From JBEDUK01 sp040414485 (GTDB lineage: Bacteria > Actinomycetota > UBA4738), in assembly GCA_040414485.1 (NCBI GenBank), contig JBEDUK010000056.1, forward strand, positions 1-64,000: 64,000 bases of DNA, written 5' to 3'. Under the pieces are notes generated by a model, which searched no databases, was not told the origin of the DNA, and saw only the letters and a list, made by a program, of their open reading frames with translations. Made by a program: the position numbers and the translations under genes. Shown piece after piece: positions 16,975 through 25,104 of the stretch (positions are counted from its first letter, which is position 1; each line of letters starts with the position of its first letter).

Positions 16975-17003
16975 AGTATAGGTCAGGAGACCGCGACCGT
17001 CAC
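16975..17003 (-). promoter_or_regulatory. Promoter of infA and the alpha operon
   Basis: On the minus strand GTGACG (16998-17003), a 17-base spacer and TATACT (16975-16980). The predicted start near 16968 gives a 60-base leader that contains two near-identical copies of ATCGCCTSGGGC before the infA ribosome-binding site. Confidence 0.65.
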
Positions 17004-17038
17004 CCTGCGCCGAGGGCAAAGCCCTGCACAGGCGGCCA

Positions 17039-17800
17039 TCAACGGGACGCCACCGTCAGGATCTCCGGACCGTCCGAGGTCACGGCGATCGTGTGCTCGA
17101 AGTGCGCCGAGATCGAACCGTCGGCGGTGACCACCGTCCAGTCGTCCTCCAGGATGCGCGTCGGGGCACTGCCGAGGTTCACCATCGGCTCGATGGCGAT
17201 CACCATGCCCGGCTTGATCAGCGGACCGCGGCCCGGCCGGCCGTAGTTCAGCACGATCGGGTCCTCGTGCAGGGCCCTCCCCACGCCGTGCCCGCCGTAT
17301 TCGCGCACGAGGCTGTAGCCGGCCGGTTCCACGACCCCCTGGACCGCATGCCCGATGTCGGAGATCCTGCCACCCGGCTGCAGCGCCGCGATCCCCTCGT
17401 ACAGCGCCGACTCGGTGACCTTGACCAGCCGCGCGACCTCCTCCGATGGAGCACGGCCGCCCACGAACACCGACACCGCCGAGTCCCCGTGGTAGCCCTC
17501 GTAGACCGCGCCGACGTCGAGCGACAGCAGATCGCCCTCCCGGACAACGCGGTGTCGCGACGGGATGCCGTGCACCACCTCGTCGTTGAGCGAGGTGCAG
17601 ATCGAACCCGGGAACCCGCGGTACCCGAGGAACGACGGCGTGCAGCCCTCCGCGCGGATCGAACGCTCGGCGATCCGGTCCAGATCGAGCGTGGTCATCC
17701 CCGGGCGCATCTCGTCGAGGACCCGGACGATGGTCAGGGCCGTCACCCGGCCCGCGACGCGCATCCGGTCCAGTTCCGATGAAGACTTGAGCGTGATCAC
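17039..17800 (-). CDS. map: Methionine aminopeptidase, type I
   Basis: 253-aa metalloenzyme removing the initiator methionine. The five metal ligands are visible: Asp in LSLDVGAVYEGYHGDSAV (two aspartates), His in GGHGVGRALHEDP, Glu in MVIAIEPMVNLG and Glu in AHFEHTIAV. The GTG at 17800 overlaps the adk stop as GTGA. The N-terminal stretch VITLKSSSELDRMRVAGRV is the normal type I opening. Confidence 0.97.
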   Translation of the reverse strand: MITLKSSSELDRMRVAGRVTALTIVRVLDEMRPGMTTLDLDRIAERSIRAEGCTPSFLGYRGFPGSICTSLNDEVVHGIPSRHRVVREGDLLSLDVGAVYEGYHGDSAVSVFVGGRAPSEEVARLVKVTESALYEGIAALQPGGRISDIGHAVQGVVEPAGYSLVREYGGHGVGRALHEDPIVLNYGRPGRGPLIKPGMVIAIEPMVNLGSAPTRILEDDWTVVTADGSISAHFEHTIAVTSDGPEILTVASR

Positions 17801-18450
17801 GCCGTGTCCTCCAGATCCGGCAGGACGGCGACGGCCCGCTCGAAGACCTCCTCCTCGGTCCCCTCGGCGTCCACCGGCCGGACCAGTCCGCGGCCATCGT
17901 AGAAGGCCCGCACCGGCGCGGTCTGCTCGTCGAACACCTGCAGCCGTCGCCTGATCACCTCCGGCCGGTCGTCGTCGCGCTGGATCAGGCCCGCGCCGTC
18001 GTCGTCGCACACCTCGTCCGTCCGGGGCGGCGCGCTCATCAGGTTGTAGGCACGCTGACAGACCGGACAGGTCCGCCGGGCCGACAGCCGCGCGACGACG
18101 GCCTCCGGATCGATCTCGAAGCTCAGGACGGCGTCCAGGTCGAGCCCGCGATCGCGCAGCGCCTCGCCGAGGGCTTCGGCCTGCGCGACCGTGCGAGGGA
18201 AGCCGTCCAGGATGAACCCGGACGACGCCGATCCCAGCCGTTCGACGAGCATGGCGACGACGAGGTCGTCCGGCACCAGGTCTCCACGGTCCATGAACGC
18301 CCTCGCCTGGCGTCCGAGCTCCGTTCCGTCGGCCACGTTCTGGCGAAGGATGTCGCCGGTGGAGATGTGATCGAGCCGGTACCGGCTGGCCAGTTTCGCC
18401 GCCTGGGTCCCCTTGCCGGCGCCGGGTGGCCCGAGCAGGACGAGCCTCAC
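17797..18450 (-). CDS. adk: Adenylate kinase (zinc LID)
   Basis: 217-aa kinase equilibrating ATP, ADP and AMP. The P-loop is GPPGAGKGTQ at residues 7-16, the NMP-binding region HISTGDILRQNV, and FILDGFPRTVAQAEAL follows. The LID carries C-x2-C (TCPVCQRAY) and a later CD pair, a structural zinc site of the Cys3Asp type. The start is GTG at 18450, 19 bases after the secY stop. Confidence 0.97.
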   Translation of the reverse strand: MRLVLLGPPGAGKGTQAAKLASRYRLDHISTGDILRQNVADGTELGRQARAFMDRGDLVPDDLVVAMLVERLGSASSGFILDGFPRTVAQAEALGEALRDRGLDLDAVLSFEIDPEAVVARLSARRTCPVCQRAYNLMSAPPRTDEVCDDDGAGLIQRDDDRPEVIRRRLQVFDEQTAPVRAFYDGRGLVRPVDAEGTEEEVFERAVAVLPDLEDTA

Positions 18451-18469
18451 GGCCTCGACCGCCTCACGC

Positions 18470-19738
18470 TCAGGTCCGCAGGAAGCCTTCGTAGTGGCGC
18501 ATGAGCAGCTGTGATTCGAGCTGCTTCATGGTCTCGAGCGCGACGCCGACCGTGATCAGCACGGACGTCCCGCCGAACGGAAACGCGTTGATGCTCCAGA
18601 TGGCCAGGAACACGGACGGCAGCAACGCGATGGTCGCCAGGAAGAGGGACCCGGGGAGCGTGATCCGGTTCAGCACGCCGGACAGGTATTCAGCCGTGGG
18701 CTGCCCGGGCCGGATGCCGGGGATGAACCCTCCGTACTTGCGGATGTTGTCGGCCGTCTCGATCGGGTTGAACGCGATGGCCGTGTAGAAGTAGGCGAAG
18801 AACACCACGAGCAGGCCGTACAGGACCATGTAGACGGGGTCCGCGGAGTTCGCCAGGTAATTGTTGACGAAGTCCTGGAACCACTGGGCGTGGATCACGC
18901 TGGCCAGCAGCGTCGGGAAGTACAGGACCGACGAGGCGAAGATGATCGGGATCACACCGGCCTGGTTGACCTTCAGCGGGATGTAGGTGCTGGTCCCGGT
19001 GGTCATCCGCCGGCCGACCACCCGCTTGGCGTACTGGACGGGGATCCGGCGCTGCCCCTGCTCCATGAACACCACCGCGACGATGATGGCCAGCCCGAGG
19101 ATCAGGAAGAAGATGAACTTCCCCGTGCCGCCCTCGTGCAGCAGGGCCAGGCCCTGGGCGGGCAGGCGCGAGATGATGCTCGTGAAGATGATCAGCGACA
19201 TGCCGTTGCCGATGCCGCGCTGGGTGATCAGCTCGCCGAGCCACATGATCATTGCGGTACCGGCAACCAGGATGAGCACCATGAACGCGACGTGCGGGGC
19301 GTCGAAGTGCCGGACCACGTCGAACTGGGAGCTGTGGAAGAGGAACACCAGGCCGGTGGACTGCAGCAAGGCCAGCACGACGGTCATGTAGCGCGTCCAC
19401 TGGGTGATCTTCTTCTGCCCGATCTCGCCCTGCTTGTGCCACTGCTCCAGGCGCGGGATGACCACGACCAGCAGCTGCATGATGATCGAGCTGGTGATGT
19501 ACGGCATGATCCCCAGGGAGAACACCGCGAATTTCGTGAGCGCTCCGCCGGAGAACAGGTCGATGAACTGCAGGAGGCTCTGGCCGCTGTTCTGCACGGC
19601 CTGCTGGAGCTTCTCGACCTCGATGTTCGGAACCGGAACGTGCGAGCCCAGCCGGTAGATCGCGATGATGCCGAGGGTGAACAGGATCTTCTTGCGAAGG
19701 TCCGGAATCTTGAACGCGTTGACGAACGCCCTCAGCAC
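18470..19738 (-). CDS. secY: Protein translocase subunit SecY
   Basis: 422-aa, ten-helix channel of the Sec translocase. Recognisable segments are FVNAFKIPDLRKKILFTL at the N-terminus, GIMPYITSSIIMQLL, LGELITQRGIGNGMSLIIF, a cytoplasmic loop with RRIPVQYAKRVVGRRMTTG, and KYGGFIPGIRPGQPTAEYL near the C-terminus. It sits between rplO and adk as usual in the spc operon. Confidence 0.98.
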   Translation of the reverse strand: MLRAFVNAFKIPDLRKKILFTLGIIAIYRLGSHVPVPNIEVEKLQQAVQNSGQSLLQFIDLFSGGALTKFAVFSLGIMPYITSSIIMQLLVVVIPRLEQWHKQGEIGQKKITQWTRYMTVVLALLQSTGLVFLFHSSQFDVVRHFDAPHVAFMVLILVAGTAMIMWLGELITQRGIGNGMSLIIFTSIISRLPAQGLALLHEGGTGKFIFFLILGLAIIVAVVFMEQGQRRIPVQYAKRVVGRRMTTGTSTYIPLKVNQAGVIPIIFASSVLYFPTLLASVIHAQWFQDFVNNYLANSADPVYMVLYGLLVVFFAYFYTAIAFNPIETADNIRKYGGFIPGIRPGQPTAEYLSGVLNRITLPGSLFLATIALLPSVFLAIWSINAFPFGGTSVLITVGVALETMKQLESQLLMRHYEGFLRT

Positions 19739-19808
19739 AGCAACCTGTTCCCTCTACCTACTGGTCTCGTCCCGGGTCGGTCCCCTCGCACCGGGGTCCG
19801 CCTGAAGT

Positions 19809-20255
19809 CTACCGGCTCTCGATCACTTCGACGGAGCCGCCGGCCGCCTCGATCTTGCCACGAGCGGCCTCGGACACCGCGTGCGCCTGCACGGTGAGCG
19901 CCCGATCGATCTCACCGCGGCCCAGCACCTTCACCGGCAGGCCCTTGCGGACGATGCCGCGGTCGACGAGATCCTGCGGCGACACGGCGGCGCCCGCGTC
20001 GAACGTCTCGCCGAGCCGGTCCACGTTCACCACGGCCCATTCGATCTTGCCGGGGTTCGTGAAGCCCTTCAGCTTCGGAACCCGCCGCTGCAGGGGCATC
20101 TGGCCGCCCTCGAAGCCGAGCTTCGGATTGTGCCGGGCGCCCCAGCCCTTGGTGCCGCGACCGGCGGTCTTCCCCTGACCGGCGGCCTTCCCCCGGCCCA
20201 CGCGCCTGCGCGGACGGGTCGAGCCCTCGGCGGGACGGAGATGATGGAGCTTCAT
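19809..20255 (-). CDS. rplO: 50S ribosomal protein L15
   Basis: 148-aa protein with start ATG at 20255 overlapping the rpmD stop (ATGA). The N-terminal MKLHHLRPAEGSTRPRRRVG and the Gly/Arg-rich RNA-binding GRGKAAGQGKTAGRGTKGWG stretch, then KLGFEGGQMPLQRRVPKLKGF, are diagnostic. The C-terminal AGGSVEVIESR is typical. Confidence 0.98.
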   Translation of the reverse strand: MKLHHLRPAEGSTRPRRRVGRGKAAGQGKTAGRGTKGWGARHNPKLGFEGGQMPLQRRVPKLKGFTNPGKIEWAVVNVDRLGETFDAGAAVSPQDLVDRGIVRKGLPVKVLGRGEIDRALTVQAHAVSEAARGKIEAAGGSVEVIESR

Positions 20256-20443
20256 TCGGATACGTCCTCCACGCGCACCAGGTGCGCGACCTTCGCGATC
20301 ATCCCGCGGATCTCCGGCCGGTCGTCCTTCGTCACCGAATCGTTCATCCGATGCAGGCCCAGCGCGCGGATGGTGCGCTTCTGATCCTTCGGGCGGTCGA
20401 TCACGCTGCGGACCTGGGTCACCTTCACCTTCGCCATGGTCAC
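20252..20443 (-). CDS. rpmD: 50S ribosomal protein L30
   Basis: 63 aa from the GTG at 20443 that overlaps the rpsE stop, or 61 from an ATG at 20437 (MAKVKVTQVRSVIDRPKDQ). RTIRALGLHRMNDSV and IRGMIAKVAHLVRVEDV match L30. Position between rpsE and rplO is standard. Confidence 0.96.
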   Translation of the reverse strand: MTMAKVKVTQVRSVIDRPKDQKRTIRALGLHRMNDSVTKDDRPEIRGMIAKVAHLVRVEDVSE

Positions 20444-21033
20444 GCCTCCGCAGCCTCGTCGAGGCCGGACTCCACACGGCGCTCACGCAGGGCGACGTCG
20501 GCCGCGGCCACCGCGTCGAGCATCGGGCGGGGAGCCACGTCCTCCAACCGGCGATCGCGCAGCTTCGCGATCTGCTCGGGCCGCCGCAGTTCCGTCAGCG
20601 CGCGGATGGTGGCGTGCACCATGTTGATGGGGTTCGACGAGCCGAGCGACTTCGACAGCACGTCGTTGATCCCCGCCGCCTCGATCACGGCGCGCACCGG
20701 CCCGCCGGCGATGACGCCGGTCCCCGGCGACGCCGGCTTGAGCAGCACGCGGCCCGCACCCTCCTCGCCGATCACGTCGTGCGGGATGGTCGAGCCCATC
20801 ATGGGCACGGTGATCATGTTCCGCTTCGCGACGTCGACGCCCTTCTGGATCGCCGCGGGCACCTCCTTGGCCTTGCCGTGCCCCACGCCGACCCGCCCGG
20901 CCTTGTCGCCGACCACCACGAGCGCGGTGAACGAGAACCGCCGGCCGCCCTTGACCACCTTGGCCACGCGATTGATCGAGACCACCCGCTCCTCGTATGG
21001 CGAACGCTCCGCCGCGCTGTCGTACCGCCGCAT
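20440..21033 (-). CDS. rpsE: 30S ribosomal protein S5
   Basis: 197-aa decoding-accuracy protein. It contains ERVVSINRVAKVVKGGRRF, GHGKAKEVPAAIQKGVDVAK, the SGGPVRAV-like loop (VIAGGPVRAVIEAAGI) and SLGSSNPINMVHAT. A C-terminal segment of some 30 residues rich in Ala/Arg/Glu (LDAVAAADVALRERRVESG) extends beyond the compact core, a modest addition. It follows rplR directly. Confidence 0.97.
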   Translation of the reverse strand: MRRYDSAAERSPYEERVVSINRVAKVVKGGRRFSFTALVVVGDKAGRVGVGHGKAKEVPAAIQKGVDVAKRNMITVPMMGSTIPHDVIGEEGAGRVLLKPASPGTGVIAGGPVRAVIEAAGINDVLSKSLGSSNPINMVHATIRALTELRRPEQIAKLRDRRLEDVAPRPMLDAVAAADVALRERRVESGLDEAAEA

Positions 21034-21441
21034 CTAGATCTTCAAGCCTCCTTCGCGCGCGCCTTCGGCGAGCGCCCTCACCCGTCCGTGATAGAGCCGG
21101 CCGCCCCGGTCGAACACGGCCCGCTCGATGCCGGCCGCGCGCGCCGACGCCGCGAGCGCCTTGCCCACCTCGCGCGCGCGGGCGGTCTTGCCCGATTCGG
21201 CCTCCGCGGCGCCGTCACCCGAGGCGTCCTTCTTCGCGCCGTCGGCACCCGATGCCGCCTCGATCGTCGCGTCGGAGGCCGAGGCGATCGTGCGTGCGGC
21301 CCGATCGTCGATCAGCTGGGCGTAGATGTGGCGGTTCGATCGGAACACCGCCAGGCGAGGCCGCTCGGCCGTGCCGACGACCTTCTTGCGGACGCGGTGA
21401 TGCCGCCGCGCGAGCGCCGTACGCTTCCGTCCCGGCTGCAT
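21034..21441 (-). CDS. rplR: 50S ribosomal protein L18 with internal Ala/Gly/acid insert
   Basis: 135 aa, somewhat longer than the usual 115-122. The core is clear (RHHRVRKKVVGTAERPRLAV, FRSNRHIYAQLIDD, FDRGGRLYHGRVRALAEGAR). The extra length lies near residues 61-86, a low-complexity Ala/Gly/Asp/Glu/Lys segment inside the loop that precedes the EVGKALAASARAAGI helix. It binds 5S rRNA with L5. Confidence 0.95.
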   Translation of the reverse strand: MQPGRKRTALARRHHRVRKKVVGTAERPRLAVFRSNRHIYAQLIDDRAARTIASASDATIEAASGADGAKKDASGDGAAEAESGKTARAREVGKALAASARAAGIERAVFDRGGRLYHGRVRALAEGAREGGLKI

Positions 21442-21444
21442 CGC

Positions 21445-21990
21445 CTATGCGCCTCCCTTGGCGGCCTTGCCCGCCTTCTTCCGAACGTATTCGCCCTCGT
21501 ACCTGATGCCCTTGCCCTTGTAGGGCTCGGGCTTGCGCAGCTTCCGGATGTTCGCCGCGACCTGGCCGACCTGCTGCTTGTCGATCCCGCGCACCGTCAC
21601 CCGCGTCGGTGCCGGAACCTCGAATTCGATCCCGTCCGGCGCCGGGAACACGATCGAGTGCGAGTACCCGAGCGCGAACTCGATGTCGTCGCCCTTCATG
21701 GCCGCGCGATAGCCGACGCCCACGATCTCCAGGCGCTTCTCGTAGCCGTTCGTGACGCCCTCGACCATGTTCGCGATGAGCGTCCGGGTCAGGCCGTGCA
21801 GCGAACGGTGCTCACGGCCGTCGGTCGGACGGCTCACGGTCAGCGTCCCGTCGTCGATGGCGATCCGCATGTCCGGCGACACGGCCTGCGAGAGCGTGCC
21901 CTTCGGACCCGTGACGGTCACAACCGGCCCGTCGATGGCGATCTTCACCCCCGAAGGGATGGTCACCGGCTGCCTTCCGATCCTGGACAC
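21445..21990 (-). CDS. rplF: 50S ribosomal protein L6
   Basis: 181-aa protein near the factor-binding site. MSRIGRQPVTIPSGVKIAID opens the protein; GPKGTLSQAVSPDMRI and the C-terminal RKPEPYKGKGIRYEGEYVRKKAGK are diagnostic. Length is normal. Confidence 0.98.
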   Translation of the reverse strand: MSRIGRQPVTIPSGVKIAIDGPVVTVTGPKGTLSQAVSPDMRIAIDDGTLTVSRPTDGREHRSLHGLTRTLIANMVEGVTNGYEKRLEIVGVGYRAAMKGDDIEFALGYSHSIVFPAPDGIEFEVPAPTRVTVRGIDKQQVGQVAANIRKLRKPEPYKGKGIRYEGEYVRKKAGKAAKGGA

Positions 21991-22034
21991 GTTCGAATCC
22001 TCTTCTTCAACTCGTGGTCGTTGTGACGTCGGCC

Positions 22035-22433
22035 CTACCAGACGCGGGCGACGACCTCGCCGCCGACGCCGCGCTTGCGCGCCTGACGATCGGTCAGCAG
22101 GCCTTGCGAGGTGGACAGGATAGCGATCCCCAGCCCACCGAGCACGCGCGGCACGTCGTCGCGCCCCGCGTACACGCGCGAGCCGGGCTTCGACACGCGC
22201 GAGATGCCCGTGATCGTCCGTTCCCGATTCGGTCCGTACTTCATCTGGATCGTGAGCGTGCGGTCCTTCCCCTCGCCCTGCGAGGAGACACCCTCGATGT
22301 AACCCTCCTGGACGAGGATCTCGGCGATCCGGCGCTTGAGGTTCGACGCCGGCAGCACGATCTCGTCCTTGTGGGCGGTGCTCGCGTTGCGGATACGGGT
22401 GAGCATGTCCGCGATCGGATCGGTCATGACCAT
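22035..22433 (-). CDS. rpsH: 30S ribosomal protein S8
   Basis: 132-aa 16S rRNA-binding protein. It reads MVMTDPIADMLTRIRNASTA, then VYAGRDDVPRVLGGLGIAIL and STSQGLLTDRQARKRGVGGE, ending EVVARVW as usual. The start codon is the ATG at 22433; an ATG six bases further on is possible. Confidence 0.98.
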   Translation of the reverse strand: MVMTDPIADMLTRIRNASTAHKDEIVLPASNLKRRIAEILVQEGYIEGVSSQGEGKDRTLTIQMKYGPNRERTITGISRVSKPGSRVYAGRDDVPRVLGGLGIAILSTSQGLLTDRQARKRGVGGEVVARVW

Positions 22434-22443
22434 GCGGGCCCCC

Positions 22444-22629
22444 TCACCACGACGCCTTCGTGATGCCCGGCAGTTCGCCCTGGTGCGCCATCTCGCGGAA
22501 GCAGATCCTGCACAGGAGGTACTTCCGGTAGACGGCGCGGGGCCGTCCGCACCGCGCGCATCGCGTGTACGCGCGCACGCCGAACTTCGGCGGCCGCTGC
22601 TGCTTCTCGATCAGTGCCTTCTTCGCCAT
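22444..22629 (-). CDS. rpsN: 30S ribosomal protein S14, zinc-binding type
   Basis: 61-aa type Z S14. Zinc ligands are two C-x2-C pairs, in TRCARCGRPR and LLCRICFREMAHQG; the C-terminus GELPGITKASW is conserved. Actinobacteria often encode this type here and a zinc-free copy elsewhere under Zur control. Confidence 0.98.
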   Translation of the reverse strand: MAKKALIEKQQRPPKFGVRAYTRCARCGRPRAVYRKYLLCRICFREMAHQGELPGITKASW

Positions 22630-22667
22630 CCCAGTCCTTTAATCGAATCCGTGCCGCACCTTGACCA

Positions 22668-23264
22668 TCAGGCCGACGCCGCCACGCTCACGGGCGGGTC
22701 TCCGGCGAACGGGAACCCGAGCGCCCGGAGCAGGGCGCGCGCTTCGTCGTCGGTCGTGGCCGTGGTCACGACGGTGATGTCCATGCCGCGGGTCTTCACG
22801 ATCTTGTCGTAGTCGATCTCAGGGAAGATCAGCTGCTCGGTCACGCCGAGCGAATAGTTGCCGTGGCCGTCGAACGCGCCTGGGTTCAGACCCCGGAAGT
22901 CGCGGATCCTGGGGAGCGCCGTGGACAGCAGGCGGTCCAGGAACTCCCACATCCGCGCGCCGCGAAGCGTCACCTTCGCGCCGATCGACATGCCCTCGCG
23001 AAGCTTGAACCCCGCGATGGACTTCCTGGCGCGGGTCACCGCGGCCTTCTGGCCGGTGATGATCCCGAGGTCCTCCAGCGCCGCGTCGAGGAGCTTCGGC
23101 TCCTTGATGGCGTCGCCGACGCCCATGTTCACCACGATCTTCTCCAGGCGCGGAACCCGCATCGGGTTCGCGTAGCCGAGCTCCTTCTCGAGCCGCGGCA
23201 GCAGCTCGTCGCGGTAGCGGGCCTTCAGCCTGGGCGTGGTCGCCGATCCGTTCGTGTTCGCCAT
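22668..23264 (-). CDS. rplE: 50S ribosomal protein L5
   Basis: 198-aa 5S rRNA-binding protein. The ATG at 23264 gives MANTNGSATTPRLKARYRDE; NPMRVPRLEKIVVNMGVGDA, TGQKAAVTRARKSIAGFKLREG, FRGLNPGAFDGHGNYSLGV and EIDYDKIVKTRGMDITVVT are diagnostic. A short Ala/Val C-terminal tail (GDPPVSVAASA) is slightly longer than usual. Confidence 0.98.
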   Translation of the reverse strand: MANTNGSATTPRLKARYRDELLPRLEKELGYANPMRVPRLEKIVVNMGVGDAIKEPKLLDAALEDLGIITGQKAAVTRARKSIAGFKLREGMSIGAKVTLRGARMWEFLDRLLSTALPRIRDFRGLNPGAFDGHGNYSLGVTEQLIFPEIDYDKIVKTRGMDITVVTTATTDDEARALLRALGFPFAGDPPVSVAASA

Positions 23265-23278
23265 TCGATCTCGTCCCG

Positions 23279-23614
23279 TCACGTCTCCGAATCGCACTTC
23301 TTGCAGATCCGGGCCTTCACGCCGTCCTCCGTGCGGTGGCCCACCCGGGTGGCGCGGCCGCAGTTCTTGCAGACCAGCATCACGTTCGACAGGTCGATGA
23401 ACAGCTCCGTGTCGATGATGCCGCCCTGCTGCAGCTGCTGGCCGCTTGCCGAGCGCCTGCCCGTGGTGCGGGTGGCCTTCCTCGCCCGGGCCACGCCGTC
23501 GACCAGCACGCGACGCTTCTCCGGCATCACGTGGATGACGCGCCCACGCTTGCCCCGGTCCTTGCCCGAGATCACCTGGACCTCGTCGTTCTTGCGGATC
23601 GCCACGCCGGCCAT
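23279..23614 (-). CDS. rplX: 50S ribosomal protein L24 with CxxC pairs
   Basis: 111-aa KOW-domain protein that starts 50S assembly. The KOW motif is DEVQVISGKDRGKRGRVIHV. The C-terminal part has CKNCGRAT and ICKKCD, two C-x2-C pairs of the zinc-binding form of L24. The gene lies between rplN and rplE with tight spacing. Confidence 0.97.
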   Translation of the reverse strand: MAGVAIRKNDEVQVISGKDRGKRGRVIHVMPEKRRVLVDGVARARKATRTTGRRSASGQQLQQGGIIDTELFIDLSNVMLVCKNCGRATRVGHRTEDGVKARICKKCDSET

Positions 23615-23983
23615 CTACAGCACCTCCGGTGCGAGCGAGATGATCTTCATGAAACGCTTGTCCCTCAGTTCTCGCGCGACGGGTCCGAAGATGCGGGTCC
23701 CGCGCGGGTTCCTTTGATCGTTGATCAGCACGACCGCGTTGTCGTCGAAGCGGATGTAGGAGCCGTCCGGCCGGCGCTTCTCCTTGGCGGTCCGGACGAC
23801 GACCGCCTTGACGACGTCGCCCTTCTTCACCGCGCCGCCCGGCAGGGCGTCCTTCACGGAGCCGACGATCACGTCGCCCACGCGCGCATAGCGACGCCCC
23901 GAGCCGCCGAGCACGCGGATGCACAGGACCTCCTTGGCCCCCGTGTTGTCCGCGACGCGGCACCGTGTCTCCTGCTGGATCAT
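23615..23983 (-). CDS. rplN: 50S ribosomal protein L14
   Basis: 122-aa protein at the subunit interface, exactly the family length. MIQQETRCRVADNTGAKEVL starts the protein and RGTRIFGPVARELRDKRFMK lies near its end. The ATG at 23983 was chosen over a longer frame running into rpsQ. Confidence 0.99.
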   Translation of the reverse strand: MIQQETRCRVADNTGAKEVLCIRVLGGSGRRYARVGDVIVGSVKDALPGGAVKKGDVVKAVVVRTAKEKRRPDGSYIRFDDNAVVLINDQRNPRGTRIFGPVARELRDKRFMKIISLAPEVL

Positions 23984-24008
23984 CTGTTCGCTCGGCTCCT
24001 CAGCGTTC

Positions 24009-24290
24009 CTACTTCGCCCGCTCGACGACCTCGACCACGCGCCAGCGCTTCGTCTTCGACAGCGGTCGGGTCTCCATGATCCGCACGCGGTCCCCCACGT
24101 GCGCCTCGCCGGCCTCGTCGTGCGCCTTGAACTTGGAGGAGCGGCGCACGATCTTGCCGTACATCGGGTGCCGGAACGCGGTCGAGATGCGCACGACCAC
24201 CGTCTTGTCCATGGCGTCGGACACGACGATGCCGGTTCGCACCTTGCGCGCCGCGCGTGCGTTCGGCTCCTCCTGGTCAACGTGCGGCAC
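24009..24290 (-). CDS. rpsQ: 30S ribosomal protein S17
   Basis: 93-aa OB-fold protein binding 16S rRNA. RKVRTGIVVSDAMDKTVVVR, FKAHDEAGEAHVGDRVRIME and TRPLSKTKRWRVVEV are family motifs. About ten N-terminal residues precede the core. It follows rpmC by two bases. Confidence 0.97.
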   Translation of the reverse strand: MPHVDQEEPNARAARKVRTGIVVSDAMDKTVVVRISTAFRHPMYGKIVRRSSKFKAHDEAGEAHVGDRVRIMETRPLSKTKRWRVVEVVERAK

Positions 24291-24292
24291 TG

Positions 24293-24676
24293 CTACGCCC
24301 CTTCCTCTTCCTCGTCGTCGCCGTCCTCAGGCACGAACTCCGCGCCGGCGGCCGCCTCCTGCTCGATCGCGGCGGCGTTGCTCGCGTCCGCGAGCGTGGT
24401 GCCCTTGAGCTCGCCGCTGGCGATGGCCTCGCGGCGCTCTTCGAGCGAGCGGCGGTCGGCCTCCTGGACGGCAAGACGCAGGTCCTCCTCGGACTGTCTG
24501 CCCCGCAGGATGGTGAGCACCCGCGCCACGTCGTGACGGACGTCCTTGATCCGCATCGGGTTGTCGAGCTGGCCGGTCGCCGACTGGAACCGAAGGTTGA
24601 ACAGCTCCTCCTTCAGGCTCTCCAGCCGGGCCAGCAGCTCGTCGTCCGGCATCTCGCGGAGCTCGGCGGCCCTCAT
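24293..24676 (-). CDS. rpmC: 50S ribosomal protein L29 with acidic C-terminal extension
   Basis: 127 aa where 60-75 is normal. The core MRAAELREMPDDELLARLES to RIKDVRHDVARVLTILRGR is L29 (two-helix hairpin by the tunnel exit). Residues from about 68 to 127 form an added helix-prone, then acidic tail with PEDGDDEEEEGA at the end. The start overlaps the rplP stop (ATGA). Confidence 0.95.
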   Translation of the reverse strand: MRAAELREMPDDELLARLESLKEELFNLRFQSATGQLDNPMRIKDVRHDVARVLTILRGRQSEEDLRLAVQEADRRSLEERREAIASGELKGTTLADASNAAAIEQEAAAGAEFVPEDGDDEEEEGA

Positions 24677-25104
24677 CCTTCGACCCCCCCCGCGACGCCG
24701 ACACGCGTCACGAACTTCGCCTTGATGGGAAGCTTCATGGCCGCGCGGCGGATCGCCTCACGGGCGACCGATTCGGGGACGCCCGACAGCTCGAACATGA
24801 CCCGGCCGGGCTTCACGACGGCGACCCAGGCCTCCGGGTTGCCCTTCCCGGAGCCCATACGGGTCTCGGCGGGCTTCTTCGTGATGGGCTTGTCCGGAAA
24901 GATGTTGATCCAGACCTTGCCGCCGCGGCGGATGTGGCGGGTCATGGCGACACGGGCCGCCTCGATCTGACGGTTCGTGATCCAGCCGGGCTCCAGGGCG
25001 AGCAGGCCGAAGTCGCCGAAGTGCACCTCGGTGCCGCCCTTCGCCTGGCCGCGCATGCGGCCGCGGTGCTGCTTGCGGTGCTTGACGCGCTTGGGGATGA
25101 GCAT
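24673..25104 (-). CDS. rplP: 50S ribosomal protein L16
   Basis: 143-aa protein near the A site. MLIPKRVKHRKQHRGRMRGQ, VHFGDFGLLALEPGWITNRQ and GKGNPEAWVAVVKPGRVMFE are diagnostic. The stop overlaps the rpmC start, and the start directly follows the rpsC stop. Confidence 0.98.
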   Translation of the reverse strand: MLIPKRVKHRKQHRGRMRGQAKGGTEVHFGDFGLLALEPGWITNRQIEAARVAMTRHIRRGGKVWINIFPDKPITKKPAETRMGSGKGNPEAWVAVVKPGRVMFELSGVPESVAREAIRRAAMKLPIKAKFVTRVGVAGGVEG

